Shown here piece by piece: positions 8,463 through 16,503 of a DNA stretch of 64,000 nt. Numbering within the stretch: the stretch's first letter is position 1; each line of letters opens with the position of its first letter. The translations under genes were made by a program, and so were the position numbers. The notes under the pieces are model-generated. The model made no database searches. It was not told the DNA's origin and was given only the letters and a program-made list of their open reading frames with translations. The stretch is from Hyphomicrobiales bacterium (GTDB lineage Bacteria > Pseudomonadota > Alphaproteobacteria > Rhizobiales > Beijerinckiaceae), in assembly GCA_900470095.1 (NCBI GenBank), contig UBZM01000030.1:62001-126000 (forward strand). Direction: 5' to 3'.

Positions 8463-8900
8463 ATGTCCGATAACGCTATCAGCCAAGCCGCTATTGCCGT
8501 CGTCCGCCGCAACACCGAGGAGGTGCAGGGCGGTGGCAATTTTGAGCTGTTCGAGCAGCTCTTTGCCCAGGATTTCGTCGACCATACCCCGCAGCCGGGC
8601 GGCACGCCCGACCGTGCCGGCGCCAGGCGGCTCTACCATGTGCTGCGCGCAGCCTTCCCGGATTTTCATGCCGAGATCCACTGGCAGACCGCCTCCGGCG
8701 ACCTCGTCACCACCTACAAGACCTATCACGGTACCCATCAGGGCCCGTTCCTCGGCGTGGCGCCGACGGGCCGCAGGATCTCGTTCGAAACGGTCGATGC
8801 GATGCGCGTCCGCAACGGCCAGATCGTCGAGCATTGGGGTGTCGCCAATCTCTACAAGGTCCTCGAACAACTGGGCGCCCTGCCCGCTCCGACTGCCTGA
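8463..8900 (+). CDS. SnoaL-like / ester cyclase-type NTF2-fold protein (cytosolic)
   Basis: A 145-residue NTF2-fold protein of the SnoaL/ester cyclase group: FVDHTPQPGG, AFPDFHAEIHW, THQGPFLGVAPTGR and an ISFETVDAMRVRNGQIVEHWG core. Members are small hydrolases, cyclases, isomerases or ligand carriers, so the name does not give a reaction. No signal peptide. The ATG at 8463 is chosen because it follows TGGAGACTTCC; upstream in-frame codons overlap the previous gene. A second, secreted member of the same family is encoded at 9989. Confidence 0.85.
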   Translation: MSDNAISQAAIAVVRRNTEEVQGGGNFELFEQLFAQDFVDHTPQPGGTPDRAGARRLYHVLRAAFPDFHAEIHWQTASGDLVTTYKTYHGTHQGPFLGVAPTGRRISFETVDAMRVRNGQIVEHWGVANLYKVLEQLGALPAPTA

Positions 8901-8958
8901 TGCCCGCCCTCCGGGGCCGGCTCCGCCGTGCCCCCCAATCTCCCTGAGGAGAGAATTC

Positions 8959-9729
8959 ATGAGCACGATCCTCAACGACAAGGTCATCGTCGTCACCGGC
9001 GCCTCCAGCGGCATCGGGCGCGCGATCGCGATCCGGGCCGCCGAACACGGGGCGCGAGCGGTGATCGTCTCGGACGTCACCGAGACGCCGCGCGAAGGCG
9101 GAGAGCCCACGGCCAGCGTGATCGCCTCTCTGGGCGTCTCCTCCCGCTTCGTGCGCACCGATGTCAGCAAGCGCGCCGAGAACGACGCCCTGATCGAGGC
9201 GGCCGAGGCGTTCGGTGGCGTCGACATCATGGTCGCCAATGCCGGCATCACGCTGAAAACCGATGGCGCGAATGTGCCGGAAGACGATTATCGCCGGCTG
9301 ATGTCGGTCAATCTCGACGGCGTTCTCTTCGGCGCCCAGGCGGCCGCGCGCCAGATGAAGGCGAAGCGGAAGTCAGGCAGCATCGTCCTGATGGCAAGCA
9401 TGGGCGGCGTCGCCGGCGCCGGCATCACGGTGGCCTATTCCACCAGCAAGGGCGGTGTCGTCCTGATGGCCAAGGCGCTGGCCGATGCTCTCGGACCCGA
9501 TGGGATACGGGTGAATGCGGTCGCGCCGGGAACCATCGATACCGAACTCCTGCGCACCAGCCCGGGAATCGCCGAAGCCTCCGAGGGGTTTCGCCAGCGC
9601 ACGCCGTTGCGACGCCTGGGCAAGCCCTCGGAAATCGGTGACGCCGTTGCCTATCTCGGGTCTGACCTGTCGAGCTACGTGACGGGCCACACGCTTCTGG
9701 TCGATGGCGGCCTGCTGGCCGTCATCTGA
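8959..9729 (+). CDS. SDR family oxidoreductase
   Basis: A 256-residue classical SDR with TGASSGIG, VANAGI, the serine in LMASMGG, the AYSTSKGG Tyr/Lys pair and a terminal VDGGLL. GAGGAGAG lies seven bases before the ATG, which excludes the much longer open frame that continues upstream in the same phase through the previous two genes. An Asp after the second strand (VSDVT) points to NAD(H). It is the last gene of the wrbA unit. Confidence 0.9.
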   Translation: MSTILNDKVIVVTGASSGIGRAIAIRAAEHGARAVIVSDVTETPREGGEPTASVIASLGVSSRFVRTDVSKRAENDALIEAAEAFGGVDIMVANAGITLKTDGANVPEDDYRRLMSVNLDGVLFGAQAAARQMKAKRKSGSIVLMASMGGVAGAGITVAYSTSKGGVVLMAKALADALGPDGIRVNAVAPGTIDTELLRTSPGIAEASEGFRQRTPLRRLGKPSEIGDAVAYLGSDLSSYVTGHTLLVDGGLLAVI

Positions 9730-9810
9730 CCCTCCGCAGCCATGCCGGCCGGGCGACCAACGATTTCACCCAGGCCGACTGGCGTTCTTCAGGCGGCTGT
9801 GGCCCGGAGC

Positions 9811-9836
9811 GTTCGAGCACTTCGAACGTAATCGTC
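9811..9836. promoter_or_regulatory. Inverted repeat GTTCGA-N5-TCGAAC (site B)
   Basis: The arms are at 9811-9816 and 9822-9827, followed by GTAATCGTC. This matches site A at 6795 in arms, spacing and trailing sequence; both are then followed by TATTCG-CT at the same distance. It lies about 160 bp before the secreted SnoaL-like gene, inside a 259-bp intergenic region. Conservation at two unit starts supports a real operator shared by both units. Confidence 0.65.
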
Positions 9837-9988
9837 GAAAGTATTCGCCTAGCCTCAATCGGGTTTCGGTGAGATTGTCCCCTTGCGTAAGGCGATGCCA
9901 CTTAAGAACAATATCGAAGCACACTTCGACAGACCGAAAGAATTATAAGCTACAAACTCCCACCAACAAGCGATGATTGGCCAATACC

Positions 9989-10459
9989 ATGAAACGTTTT
10001 CTGGCCTTGACGATAGCCGCGCTCCTCGCGTCGCCAGCGGGCGCGAGTGACCCAGGCACGTACCGCAGGGATGTCCATGCCTGGTATGATGCGTTCACGC
10101 AGAAGGACCCGGCGCTTCTCGACAAGATCCTGGCCCCGAGCTGGGTCGACATTCCCTCCCCGCCCGGCCTGCCCCCGGGTCCGGCGGCGGCCAGGATGCT
10201 GCTCACTCAGCTCACGGGCGCATTCCCCGACCTGAATCTCGTGGTCCACGACGTCATCCAGGAAGGCAACAAGGTCGTCGTGCGCGCCACGATGAGCGGC
10301 ACGCAGAAGCGCGACTTTGCCGGCATTGCGGCGCGTGACAGGCGCATGAGCATCCAGGTCGTCGACATCCATGAGTTCGAGGACGGCAAGATCGTCCGCA
10401 CCTGGCATACCGAAGACTGGATGACGGGCCTGCGCGAACTGGGCGCGTTCGAACGCTAG
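9989..10459 (+). CDS. Secreted SnoaL-like / ester cyclase-type protein
   Basis: A 156-residue NTF2-fold protein with a Sec signal peptide (MKRF, hydrophobic LALTIAALLA, cleavage near GAS). It shares family landmarks with the cytosolic protein at 8463: a FPDLNLVVHDV strand, GIAARDRRMSIQVVDIHEF, and a terminal DWMTGLRELG. Its place is the periplasm or outside. A TTG four codons upstream is possible, but the ATG at 9989 begins a proper leader. It is first after operator site B; a hairpin plus REP elements follow its stop. The reaction is unknown. Confidence 0.8.
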   Translation: MKRFLALTIAALLASPAGASDPGTYRRDVHAWYDAFTQKDPALLDKILAPSWVDIPSPPGLPPGPAAARMLLTQLTGAFPDLNLVVHDVIQEGNKVVVRATMSGTQKRDFAGIAARDRRMSIQVVDIHEFEDGKIVRTWHTEDWMTGLRELGAFER

Positions 10460-10618
10460 ATCATCGGACCGGATATCGTATCCGGCCCGATGATCTAACC
10501 ATCTGTGATTGCATCGGCTTTCCCGAAAACCGCAATCCACTTTTCGGGCCGATGCCTTAGACCTTCCGCGTTTGCATGGGCCTTCCCTAAATCCGCAATC
10601 CACTCTTCGGGCCGATGC
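10460..10618. repeat. Composite intergenic repeat: hairpin plus two tandem REP-like units (copies B, C)
   Basis: One base after the stop begins a long hairpin (10460-10475 and 10479-10494, loop TCG, one internal mismatch). Two REP-like units of the copy A type follow at 10511-10555 and 10574-10618, a period of 63 bp. Each has GCATCGG-type and CCGATGC-type ends around a CCCGAAAA/TTTTCGGG inner pair; unit C has drifted in the left half. The order hairpin-then-REP matches 5663-5750. Confidence 0.8.
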
Positions 10619-10669
10619 TTCGGCCTCTTGATCCCGGCAATCCCACTCGCATCGAACTGGAGAACTCCC

Positions 10670-11623
10670 ATGACCAAAGTGGTCAAATTCCATCGCCATG
10701 GCCCACCCTCCGTCCTTCAGGTGGAGGACGAACAGGTCGGCGCCCCCGGCCCCGGCCAGGTTCGCCTTCGCCACGAGGCGATCGGCGTCAACTTCATCGA
10801 TACCGCGTTTCGGAGCGGCAGCTTCCCGATGCCGGTTCCGGCCGTCGCAGGCGTCCAGGGTGCCGGCATCGTCGAGGCCGTCGGCCCCGGCGTGACCGGC
10901 CTGTCGCCGGGGGACCGCGTCGGCTATCTCTTCGCGCCCGGCAGCTATGCCGAGCTCCGGCTGGTCGATGCGGGCGTGCTCGTGCGCCTGCCCGACGATA
11001 TTTCGAGCGAAACGGCCGCCGCGATCATGACCAAGGGTCTCACCGCCTGGATGGGCGTGCACGCGCTCCACTCGCTCAAGCCCGGAGAGACCGTCCTGAT
11101 CCAGGGAGCGACCAGCGGCGTCGGCTCGCTGCTTGCGCATTGGGCACGGCATATCGGCGCAACCGTGATCGGCACGGGTTCAGCCACGAAACTCGCCGGG
11201 ATCAGCGGCGCCGTCGATCATGCGCTCGCGTCCGACGATCCGGAGCTCGCCGCGAAAATCCGGGCGTTCGCCCCCAACGGCGTCGATGTCGTCTACGAAT
11301 TCGTCGGGCGCGCGACATTCGAGGCCTCCACCGCAGCGGTGCGCGACGGCGGCACGATCATCACGATCGGCGCAGCCTCCGGTCCGCCGGCCATCAACCA
11401 GGCCGAGCTCGCAGCGCGCGGCGTCCGGGTCGCCGGCGGCAGCGCAGCCCAGTCCGTCACCGGCAAGGTCCTCGCCGACGCCAGCGCCGAGCTTTTCGAT
11501 TTGGTGCGCAAGCGCGTCTTCGGAACGATCGAGATCGCCCGCTATCCGCTGGCCGAGGCGGCCCGGGCCCATGAGGACATTGCGGCCCGCCGCCGCGAGG
11601 GCTTTCCGATCCTGGTTCCGTGA
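10670..11623 (+). CDS. Quinone oxidoreductase-type zinc-independent MDR (QOR family)
   Basis: A 317-residue medium-chain dehydrogenase/reductase: an N-terminal GroES-like domain, VGVNFIDTAFRSGSF, the Rossmann motif GATSGVGSLLAHWA (about 145-158), and a C-terminal substrate segment. No zinc cysteine cluster is present, as in quinone reductases and enoyl reductases of this family. NADPH is the usual cofactor. The ATG at 10670 follows GGAGAA; extensions upstream run through REP repeats. With WrbA it is the second likely quinone-reducing enzyme in the block. Confidence 0.9.
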   Translation: MTKVVKFHRHGPPSVLQVEDEQVGAPGPGQVRLRHEAIGVNFIDTAFRSGSFPMPVPAVAGVQGAGIVEAVGPGVTGLSPGDRVGYLFAPGSYAELRLVDAGVLVRLPDDISSETAAAIMTKGLTAWMGVHALHSLKPGETVLIQGATSGVGSLLAHWARHIGATVIGTGSATKLAGISGAVDHALASDDPELAAKIRAFAPNGVDVVYEFVGRATFEASTAAVRDGGTIITIGAASGPPAINQAELAARGVRVAGGSAAQSVTGKVLADASAELFDLVRKRVFGTIEIARYPLAEAARAHEDIAARRREGFPILVP

Positions 11624-11702
11624 ACGCGACCGCGCAGGCTCACGAACGTGATCCTGCCCGCCCTGGCGGCCCCTTCGGCCGCCATCACCCGGCGCATCCG
11701 CG

Positions 11703-12107
11703 ATGGATCTTCTCACAGTCGGTATCGTCAAGGTCACCGCTCCGCCGAAGGGCACGAGCCACGGCGTCCTCGTCCATGCCGGAGGCCATCTGATCCATGC
11801 CGGGGAGAGGTGGTCTCCCGGCGAGAGCGGAGCCGGGCCGGCCCCTTATGACCTTGTGCTGGCCGGCCTCGGCGCCTGCACCTTCATCACCCTTCAGATG
11901 CATGCGGCCCGTCGGCGATGGCCCATCGATACCATGCAGATCGTCCTGCGCATGACAGGCAGCGACAAGGGGCTGCAGATCGAGAGGACGGTCTCGATCG
12001 AGGGCCTGAATGGTCGCCAAAAGGCGCAACTGGCGATCATTGCCGAGCAGACACCGGTCACCCTGACCCTGCGCTCCGGCGCCGCGATCAAGACTGTATT
12101 TACCTGA
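11703..12107 (+). CDS. OsmC-like protein lacking the resolving cysteine
   Basis: A 134-residue OsmC/Ohr-fold protein. The first redox cysteine is kept (Cys59 in GLGACTFI), together with the SPGESGAGPAPYDLVLAGLG lead-in. The usual second cysteine position (in KCPV-type motifs) is Thr117 in EQTPVTLTL. Canonical members reduce organic hydroperoxides with a Cys pair, so this one may work with one cysteine plus an external thiol, or have another role. It closes the redox block, converging on the LysR gene 15 bp away. Confidence 0.85.
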   Translation: MDLLTVGIVKVTAPPKGTSHGVLVHAGGHLIHAGERWSPGESGAGPAPYDLVLAGLGACTFITLQMHAARRRWPIDTMQIVLRMTGSDKGLQIERTVSIEGLNGRQKAQLAIIAEQTPVTLTLRSGAAIKTVFT

Positions 12108-12122
12108 GACCGGGGCCCCGCC

Positions 12123-13067
12123 TCACAGGGCTTCGACATCCGCGTCGCCCGGCTTCCAGTCCGGGACCTGGCTGGCGAAGCGCTGGATCAGGAACGAACC
12201 GGCAGGCCCCGGCGGCGTATTCGAGCGGTGAATGGCGAAGAACCGATAGGCGCCGCCCTTGAAGTCGGGCAGGTCCAGCTTCACGAGGCGGCCGGCCTTC
12301 AGATCGTCACGGACCATCGGCACCGGCATCGCGCCCCATCCAATGCCTTCCAGCAGCAGCATGTATTTGGCGGAGAGATCCGTCACCCGCCAGGTATGCG
12401 TCGCCATGACGCCGAGTTCCTGCCCCTGCGTCCGCTCCGAGCGGTCGGTGAGCACGATCTGGACATGCTCGCGGCTGGCGCCGACATGATTTCGACTAGC
12501 GAGCGCCAAGGGGTGGTCCGGCGCTGCGACAGGCACGAGCGGCACACTCCCTATTCCCAGCCGCTCCAGCCCGTCGATCTCGATATCGGGAGGACCGCGC
12601 ACCCCGATCGCCACCGTACCGTCGAGGACGAGCTGCGTGACCGCCCCCAGCCCTTCGAAGCGGATATGCAGCGGCACCGTGGGATAGGCATCGCGAAAAC
12701 TCTTCAGCGCGTCCAGGACACGCGAGGCGGGCAACATCATGTCGAGGGCCATGGTCACCCCCGCCTCGATGCCCTGCAGCAGGCCCTGGGCCTTGGCCCG
12801 CAGGCGGTTCACGCCATTGGTCACGGCACGCGCTTCCGCCAGAACCGTCCGCCCCGCTTCCGTCAGCATCGGTTTGCGGGTCGAATCCCGGTCGAACAGC
12901 GGAAAACCCAGCTGCGCCTCGAGATTGGAGATGGTGTAGCTGATGACCGAGGTTGCACGTCCGAGCGTGCGCGCCGCCCCGACGAAGCTGCCGACATCGA
13001 CAACCGTCAGGAACACCTTCAACTGGTCCAGCGTCGGCGTACCAGGTCCAATCATGCCGAATCCCAT
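12123..13067 (-). CDS. LysR family transcriptional regulator
   Basis: A 314-residue LTTR. The N-terminal winged HTH is at about residues 25-60 (SFVGAARTLGRATSVISYTISNLEAQLGF), then a linker and a two-lobed effector domain. The start may be the first codon or Met5. It converges on the OsmC-like gene and is the only LysR next to the block whose two promoters carry the T-N11-A containing dyad GTTCGA-N5-TCGAAC. It is thus the leading candidate regulator, though the same dyad was not seen in its own 78-bp upstream gap. Co-inducer unknown. Confidence 0.92.
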   Translation of the reverse strand: MGFGMIGPGTPTLDQLKVFLTVVDVGSFVGAARTLGRATSVISYTISNLEAQLGFPLFDRDSTRKPMLTEAGRTVLAEARAVTNGVNRLRAKAQGLLQGIEAGVTMALDMMLPASRVLDALKSFRDAYPTVPLHIRFEGLGAVTQLVLDGTVAIGVRGPPDIEIDGLERLGIGSVPLVPVAAPDHPLALASRNHVGASREHVQIVLTDRSERTQGQELGVMATHTWRVTDLSAKYMLLLEGIGWGAMPVPMVRDDLKAGRLVKLDLPDFKGGAYRFFAIHRSNTPPGPAGSFLIQRFASQVPDWKPGDADVEAL

Positions 13068-13145
13068 GAGCGATCCCGCCCATGATAGGCGACACCTGCC
13101 GCAGGGCCAGTGGCGGCCGGCCGAAACCGTCCATGAGGGCGCCTC

Positions 13146-13661
13146 CTAGTCCTCGTCGCGCGCCCGTGCCTCCATTTGCGCAGCTCTCGCCGCGTTTCCC
13201 CCGGCCCGCCGCCCGGCCCAACGCTCGATCGAATGATTGATCGCAAGCAGCAGCAGCGCGAGGCCGGTTGCGGTCACGACGATCTTCCAGTCGCCGAGGC
13301 CGGCAGCGCAGCCGAGAGCGGCCGTCACCCAGATGGCTGCAGCCGTGGTGAGACCCCTCGGGGTCATTTCCCGATCGCGAAGGACGATCACCCCGGCGCC
13401 CAGAAATCCGATTCCGGTCAGAACACCCTGGACGACCCGACTTGCCGCATCGGCCTGATCCGGTTCCCCGAAGATTCCAGCGGCCGCCGCCGTTCCAAGT
13501 CCGACCAGACCGAATGTGCGAATGCCCGCACTGCTCTGCTTGAGCGTGCGCTCCCAGCCGACGGCTATGCCTGCGGCGGTCCCGGCCAACAACCTGAAGA
13601 TCAGGTCGACCTCAGTCCACGAAAACAGCTCCAAGGGGCTATTCCCGGCCAGCCGGATCAA
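13146..13661 (-). CDS. MgtC/SapB family inner-membrane protein
   Basis: A 171-residue membrane protein with the MgtC signature: GIAVGWERTLKQSSAGIRTFGLVGLG, then GIGFLGAGVIVLRD and GLTTAAAIWVTAALG, in four to five helices. Family roles include magnesium-limitation survival and acid/virulence adaptation. No ATG precedes the first helix. A TTG at 13661 has no ribosome site. A TTG at 13634, four bases after the TAG of the small upstream gene, would be translationally coupled and gives MELFSWTEVD. I favour the latter. Confidence 0.88.
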   Translation of the reverse strand: MIRLAGNSPLELFSWTEVDLIFRLLAGTAAGIAVGWERTLKQSSAGIRTFGLVGLGTAAAAGIFGEPDQADAASRVVQGVLTGIGFLGAGVIVLRDREMTPRGLTTAAAIWVTAALGCAAGLGDWKIVVTATGLALLLLAINHSIERWAGRRAGGNAARAAQMEARARDED

Positions 13662-13854
13662 GGTCGCGATAACACACGGGCGTCACGTCGCGCGTATCGG
13701 CGACCGCGACCGCATCAGCACCTGTCCGCCCACCCGAATTCGGCGGCACTGGAGAAGGCGAGAAAGGGCCGTCGCCATCCGCCTGACCCGAATTGCGTGC
13801 CCTGATGTCCGCTTCCTGCTCGGGACTCAGGGGATTTCCAAAACCGTCTCGCAT
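13639..13854 (-). CDS. Small hypothetical protein upstream of mgtC-like gene
   Basis: A 71-residue frame beginning at an ATG with a perfect GGAGG five bases upstream. It is hydrophilic with no membrane segment; it starts MRDGFGNPLSPEQEADIR and has a proline/serine-rich middle. Its stop lies just before a TTG that could start the MgtC-like protein, which hints at coupling. I do not recognise a family. The case rests on the ribosome site and coupling only. Confidence 0.42.
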   Translation of the reverse strand: MRDGFGNPLSPEQEADIRARNSGQADGDGPFSPSPVPPNSGGRTGADAVAVADTRDVTPVCYRDLDPAGRE

Positions 13855-14039
13855 GGCAGCCTCCATCGTTGCCCACCCCTTCCGCAACGCCTCCCCGGAC
13901 AGCCTGTTCCCGTGTCGGCGCGACGAAGACCAACGGGGGACGATCCGCGGGGAATGCCGGGCTGCAAACCGGGCTCGGCCCTGCGGCGAACATGTTGTTC
14001 CGCCATGCGTTATCCGACCGCCTTTGGACCGGAGAAATG

Positions 14040-14351
14040 ATGAACGACGGAAAGCATGAGCTCCGATTGGCCTTCAGACGCATCGAGCGGGAGGTTCCGC
14101 AGGGTTTTGCCTCCCTGCTGCGCTGGTTGCGGCATCCCGCCTCGCGCTGGGCCCGGCTCCCCGCGGGCCTCCTCCTCATCGTCGGCGGCATCTTCTCGAT
14201 CTTGCCCGTGCTTGGGCTCTGGATGCTGCCGCTCGGCCTGCTGCTGATCGCAGCGGATATTGCGCCCTTGCGCAAACCCATGGCGCGCTTTGTCCACGCT
14301 ACCATGAACCTGTGGGCCAGGCTGCGGGCACGGTGGCAACGACGAGGTTGA
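14040..14351 (+). CDS. Small PGPGW-like membrane protein
   Basis: A 103-residue protein with a basic N-terminus, two hydrophobic helices joined by a short turn (LPAGLLLIVGGIFSILPVLG and LWMLPLGLLLIAADI), then a basic amphipathic tail. It resembles the small PGPGW-type putative transmembrane proteins; such proteins are sometimes mislabelled tryptophan synthase beta in databases (recollection). GGAGAA lies five bases before the second of two tandem ATGs, so 14040 is preferred over 14037. Function unknown. Confidence 0.75.
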   Translation: MNDGKHELRLAFRRIEREVPQGFASLLRWLRHPASRWARLPAGLLLIVGGIFSILPVLGLWMLPLGLLLIAADIAPLRKPMARFVHATMNLWARLRARWQRRG

Positions 14352-14629
14352 GCCTGCGCGCTCACCTTGTGGCTGTATGCGCGCCGCCAGCGCGAATACG
14401 GGCAATCCCAGCGCTGTCCAGGGGCAATTGGCTTGGCTTACCACGCCACGCTTGCCGATCTCATCGAACACAAGCTTCGATATTATCCGACTTTCTCGAA
14501 ACGAATATATAAACAAGTATCCGCATCGATAGACGGTAAAATCAAAAATACAAACGCCGGAAATCACAATTCACTCAAGTATATCGTCGCGCGAATTTCG
14601 CGCCTCACCGACTCATGAGGATTGAGAGA
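14352..14629 (+). promoter_or_regulatory. AT-rich promoter region of the YcaC-like gene with an inverted repeat
   Basis: This 278-bp gap is clearly more A+T-rich than its surroundings from about 14470 (runs such as CGAATATATAAACAAG). It contains the dyad GCGCGAA-T-TTCGCGC at 14589-14603, ending 26 bp before the start at 14630; this is a candidate operator. No gene is supported here. Confidence 0.5.
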
Positions 14630-15292
14630 ATGACGAATTCCAAGCCGGGCAAGGTTGGGTTGGAGGCGATGATCACGCCTGACAACTGTGTTCTGGTCCT
14701 GATCGATCACCAGCCCTTCCAGGTCAGCGGCGTCAAGAGCATCGACCCCGCCTTGATGATCAACAACGTCGTGTCGCTCGCGAAAGCCGCGAAACTGTTC
14801 CAGGTCCCGACACTGCTGAGCACGGTCGTGCAGGATCGGGGTGGATATCTGATCAAGCCGCTTCAGGACGTATTCCCCGAGCAGAAGCCGATCGATCGCA
14901 CCACGATCAACACCTGGGAAGACCAGCGTTGCGTCGATTGGGTCAAGCGCTCCGGGCGCAAGAAGATCGTGATGGCCGCGCTCTGGACGGAGATCTGCCT
15001 CGCCTTCCCCGTGATTCACGCGCTTGGCGACGGTTATGACGTGTACTTCGTCACCGACGCGTCAGGCGGCACCACTGTCGAGGCCCATGAAATGGGCGTC
15101 CAACGCATGATTCAGGCCGGCGCGATCCCATTGACGTCAGGCGTCTTCGCCGCGGAACTGCAGCGCGACTGGGCCCGGGAGGCTACGGTTGCGGGCATGC
15201 AGGAGATCATGCTCGAGCACGGTGGCGCCACGGCGACAAACCTGGCCTGGGAGTTGCAATTGCTTGCCGGACGAGCCGGCGCCGGCATCTAA
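14630..15292 (+). CDS. Isochorismatase-family cysteine hydrolase (YcaC-like)
   Basis: A 220-residue protein of the isochorismatase-like superfamily. The catalytic set is visible: Asp26 in LVLIDHQ, Cys123 in ALWTEICLAFP, and the TDASGGTT turn. The pattern is closest to YcaC-type amide/nitrile-like hydrolases whose substrate is not defined. A start at 14615 is possible, but 14630 has GAGG nine bases ahead. It is a monocistronic gene with an AT-rich promoter; the next gene converges. The exact substrate is unknown. Confidence 0.88.
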   Translation: MTNSKPGKVGLEAMITPDNCVLVLIDHQPFQVSGVKSIDPALMINNVVSLAKAAKLFQVPTLLSTVVQDRGGYLIKPLQDVFPEQKPIDRTTINTWEDQRCVDWVKRSGRKKIVMAALWTEICLAFPVIHALGDGYDVYFVTDASGGTTVEAHEMGVQRMIQAGAIPLTSGVFAAELQRDWAREATVAGMQEIMLEHGGATATNLAWELQLLAGRAGAGI

Positions 15293-15463
15293 AGCGACGA
15301 GCGCAGCCGAGAGAGGGCCCGGCCGCAACGCCCCGAGCGATGAGAAACAGCGACGAGCGCCCCCACGTGCTGCTCGTCGCGCGAACCGGTCGGGTCAAGG
15401 AAAAACGGAGTTGATCCTGCCGACCCGCTGAAGCCGCCGCCATGCTGCTGGCCGAAGCGGCCG

Positions 15464-16372
15464 TCACGGATCAAGGAGACCATCGACCTGCCATCCTGGC
15501 GTGCCTCGCCCCGCCAGGCCGATGATCTGCTGCAGCAAGACCGAGGTGTCGTTCCGGCGATAGCTGACGATGATGGGGCTGGTGAATTTCTCGTCGAGAT
15601 CGAGGAACTGGACATCGTCCCGGCCGAAGCGCCGGACCGAGGCCGGAACGACGCAAATCCCAACGCCCGAGGCGACCAGGCCGAGCGCGGTCTGAACGTC
15701 CCGGACCTCCATGCCGATGCGCGGCCTGATTCCGGCTTCGCGGTAGAAGGACAGGACCTGATCGGCATAGCTCGGCCGCGGTGCCTTCGGATACAGGATC
15801 AGCGGCTCCGCTTCGAGATCGGCCAATGTCGGCGTCCCGCCGCGGGCCAGCAGCGCATGGGCTCCGCCGAGCGCCACGCATAATCCCTCCTCGCGCAGCA
15901 CCTTGCGCACCAGCATGTCGTCATCGAAGCGCAGGCGCCCGAAGCCGACATCGATGCGGCCATCCTTCAACGCGGAAATCTGTTCCAGCGTCGTCATCTC
16001 GAGGAGCTGGACCTCCACATCCGGCGCCAGGATGCGAAAGTCGCGGATCAGCTGGGGCAGCGTGTCGTAGAGCGTAGAGGCGACGAAGCCGATATTGAAC
16101 TGCAGCACCAGGCGCTTGCCGATGCGCGTCGTCATGGCGCTCATCTCCTCGACGCGCTGCAGAACCTGCAGTCCCTGCTCGAAGAGATAGCGCCCGGCCT
16201 CGGTCATCGTAATCGGCCGGCCGCGATCGAGCAGGCGCACGCCAAGCTCCTCCTCCAGCTGCTGGATCTGCCGGCTCAGCGGCGGCTGGGCGATATGGAG
16301 CTTCTCGGCGGCGCGGCTGAACGAGCCCTCCGCTGCCACGGTCGTGAAATAGCGCAAATGACGCAGATCCAT
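15464..16372 (-). CDS. LysR family regulator, CatR/BenM-type
   Basis: A 302-residue LTTR with the HTH at about residues 17-37 (GSFSRAAEKLHIAQPPLSRQIQQLEEELG), a form typical of CatM/BenM/CatR regulators. The ATG at 16372 has GGGAGGAGC ahead; upstream in-frame codons give a non-homologous leader. It is divergent from pcaD. BenM/CatM recognise ATAC-N7-GTAT, and exactly that site is at 16504 and 19063 in front of the two cat units. So it most likely activates them in response to cis,cis-muconate; the inducer is inference from the family. Confidence 0.93.
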   Translation of the reverse strand: MDLRHLRYFTTVAAEGSFSRAAEKLHIAQPPLSRQIQQLEEELGVRLLDRGRPITMTEAGRYLFEQGLQVLQRVEEMSAMTTRIGKRLVLQFNIGFVASTLYDTLPQLIRDFRILAPDVEVQLLEMTTLEQISALKDGRIDVGFGRLRFDDDMLVRKVLREEGLCVALGGAHALLARGGTPTLADLEAEPLILYPKAPRPSYADQVLSFYREAGIRPRIGMEVRDVQTALGLVASGVGICVVPASVRRFGRDDVQFLDLDEKFTSPIIVSYRRNDTSVLLQQIIGLAGRGTPGWQVDGLLDP

Positions 16373-16503
16373 CGCTGCCCGCTCCTCCCGCTCTCCGATC
16401 GATGCAAGCGGCTGCATCCCGGAGACCGCCGTCATGGCGGTTGTCCCACGCTCCTGCGCAGGTGCCCCGCTTCCACGTCGCATCGGCACGGAAGCGGGCT
16501 TCC

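Noticed and set aside
8206..8958. A long N-terminal extension of the third SDR gene through two earlier genes
   Set aside because: The ATG at 8959 has a strong ribosome site and starts the SDR fold; the extension is out-of-frame translation of the previous genes.
10505..10669. N-terminal extension of the quinone oxidoreductase
   Set aside because: It would translate REP repeats; the ATG at 10670 with GGAGAA is right before the conserved start.
15293..15463. Repeated GCGACGAGCGC and a GACGAGC/GCTCGTC stem in the convergent gap as a mobile element end
   Set aside because: Short and not repeated elsewhere in the window; more likely a weak terminator between the YcaC-like gene and the LysR gene.
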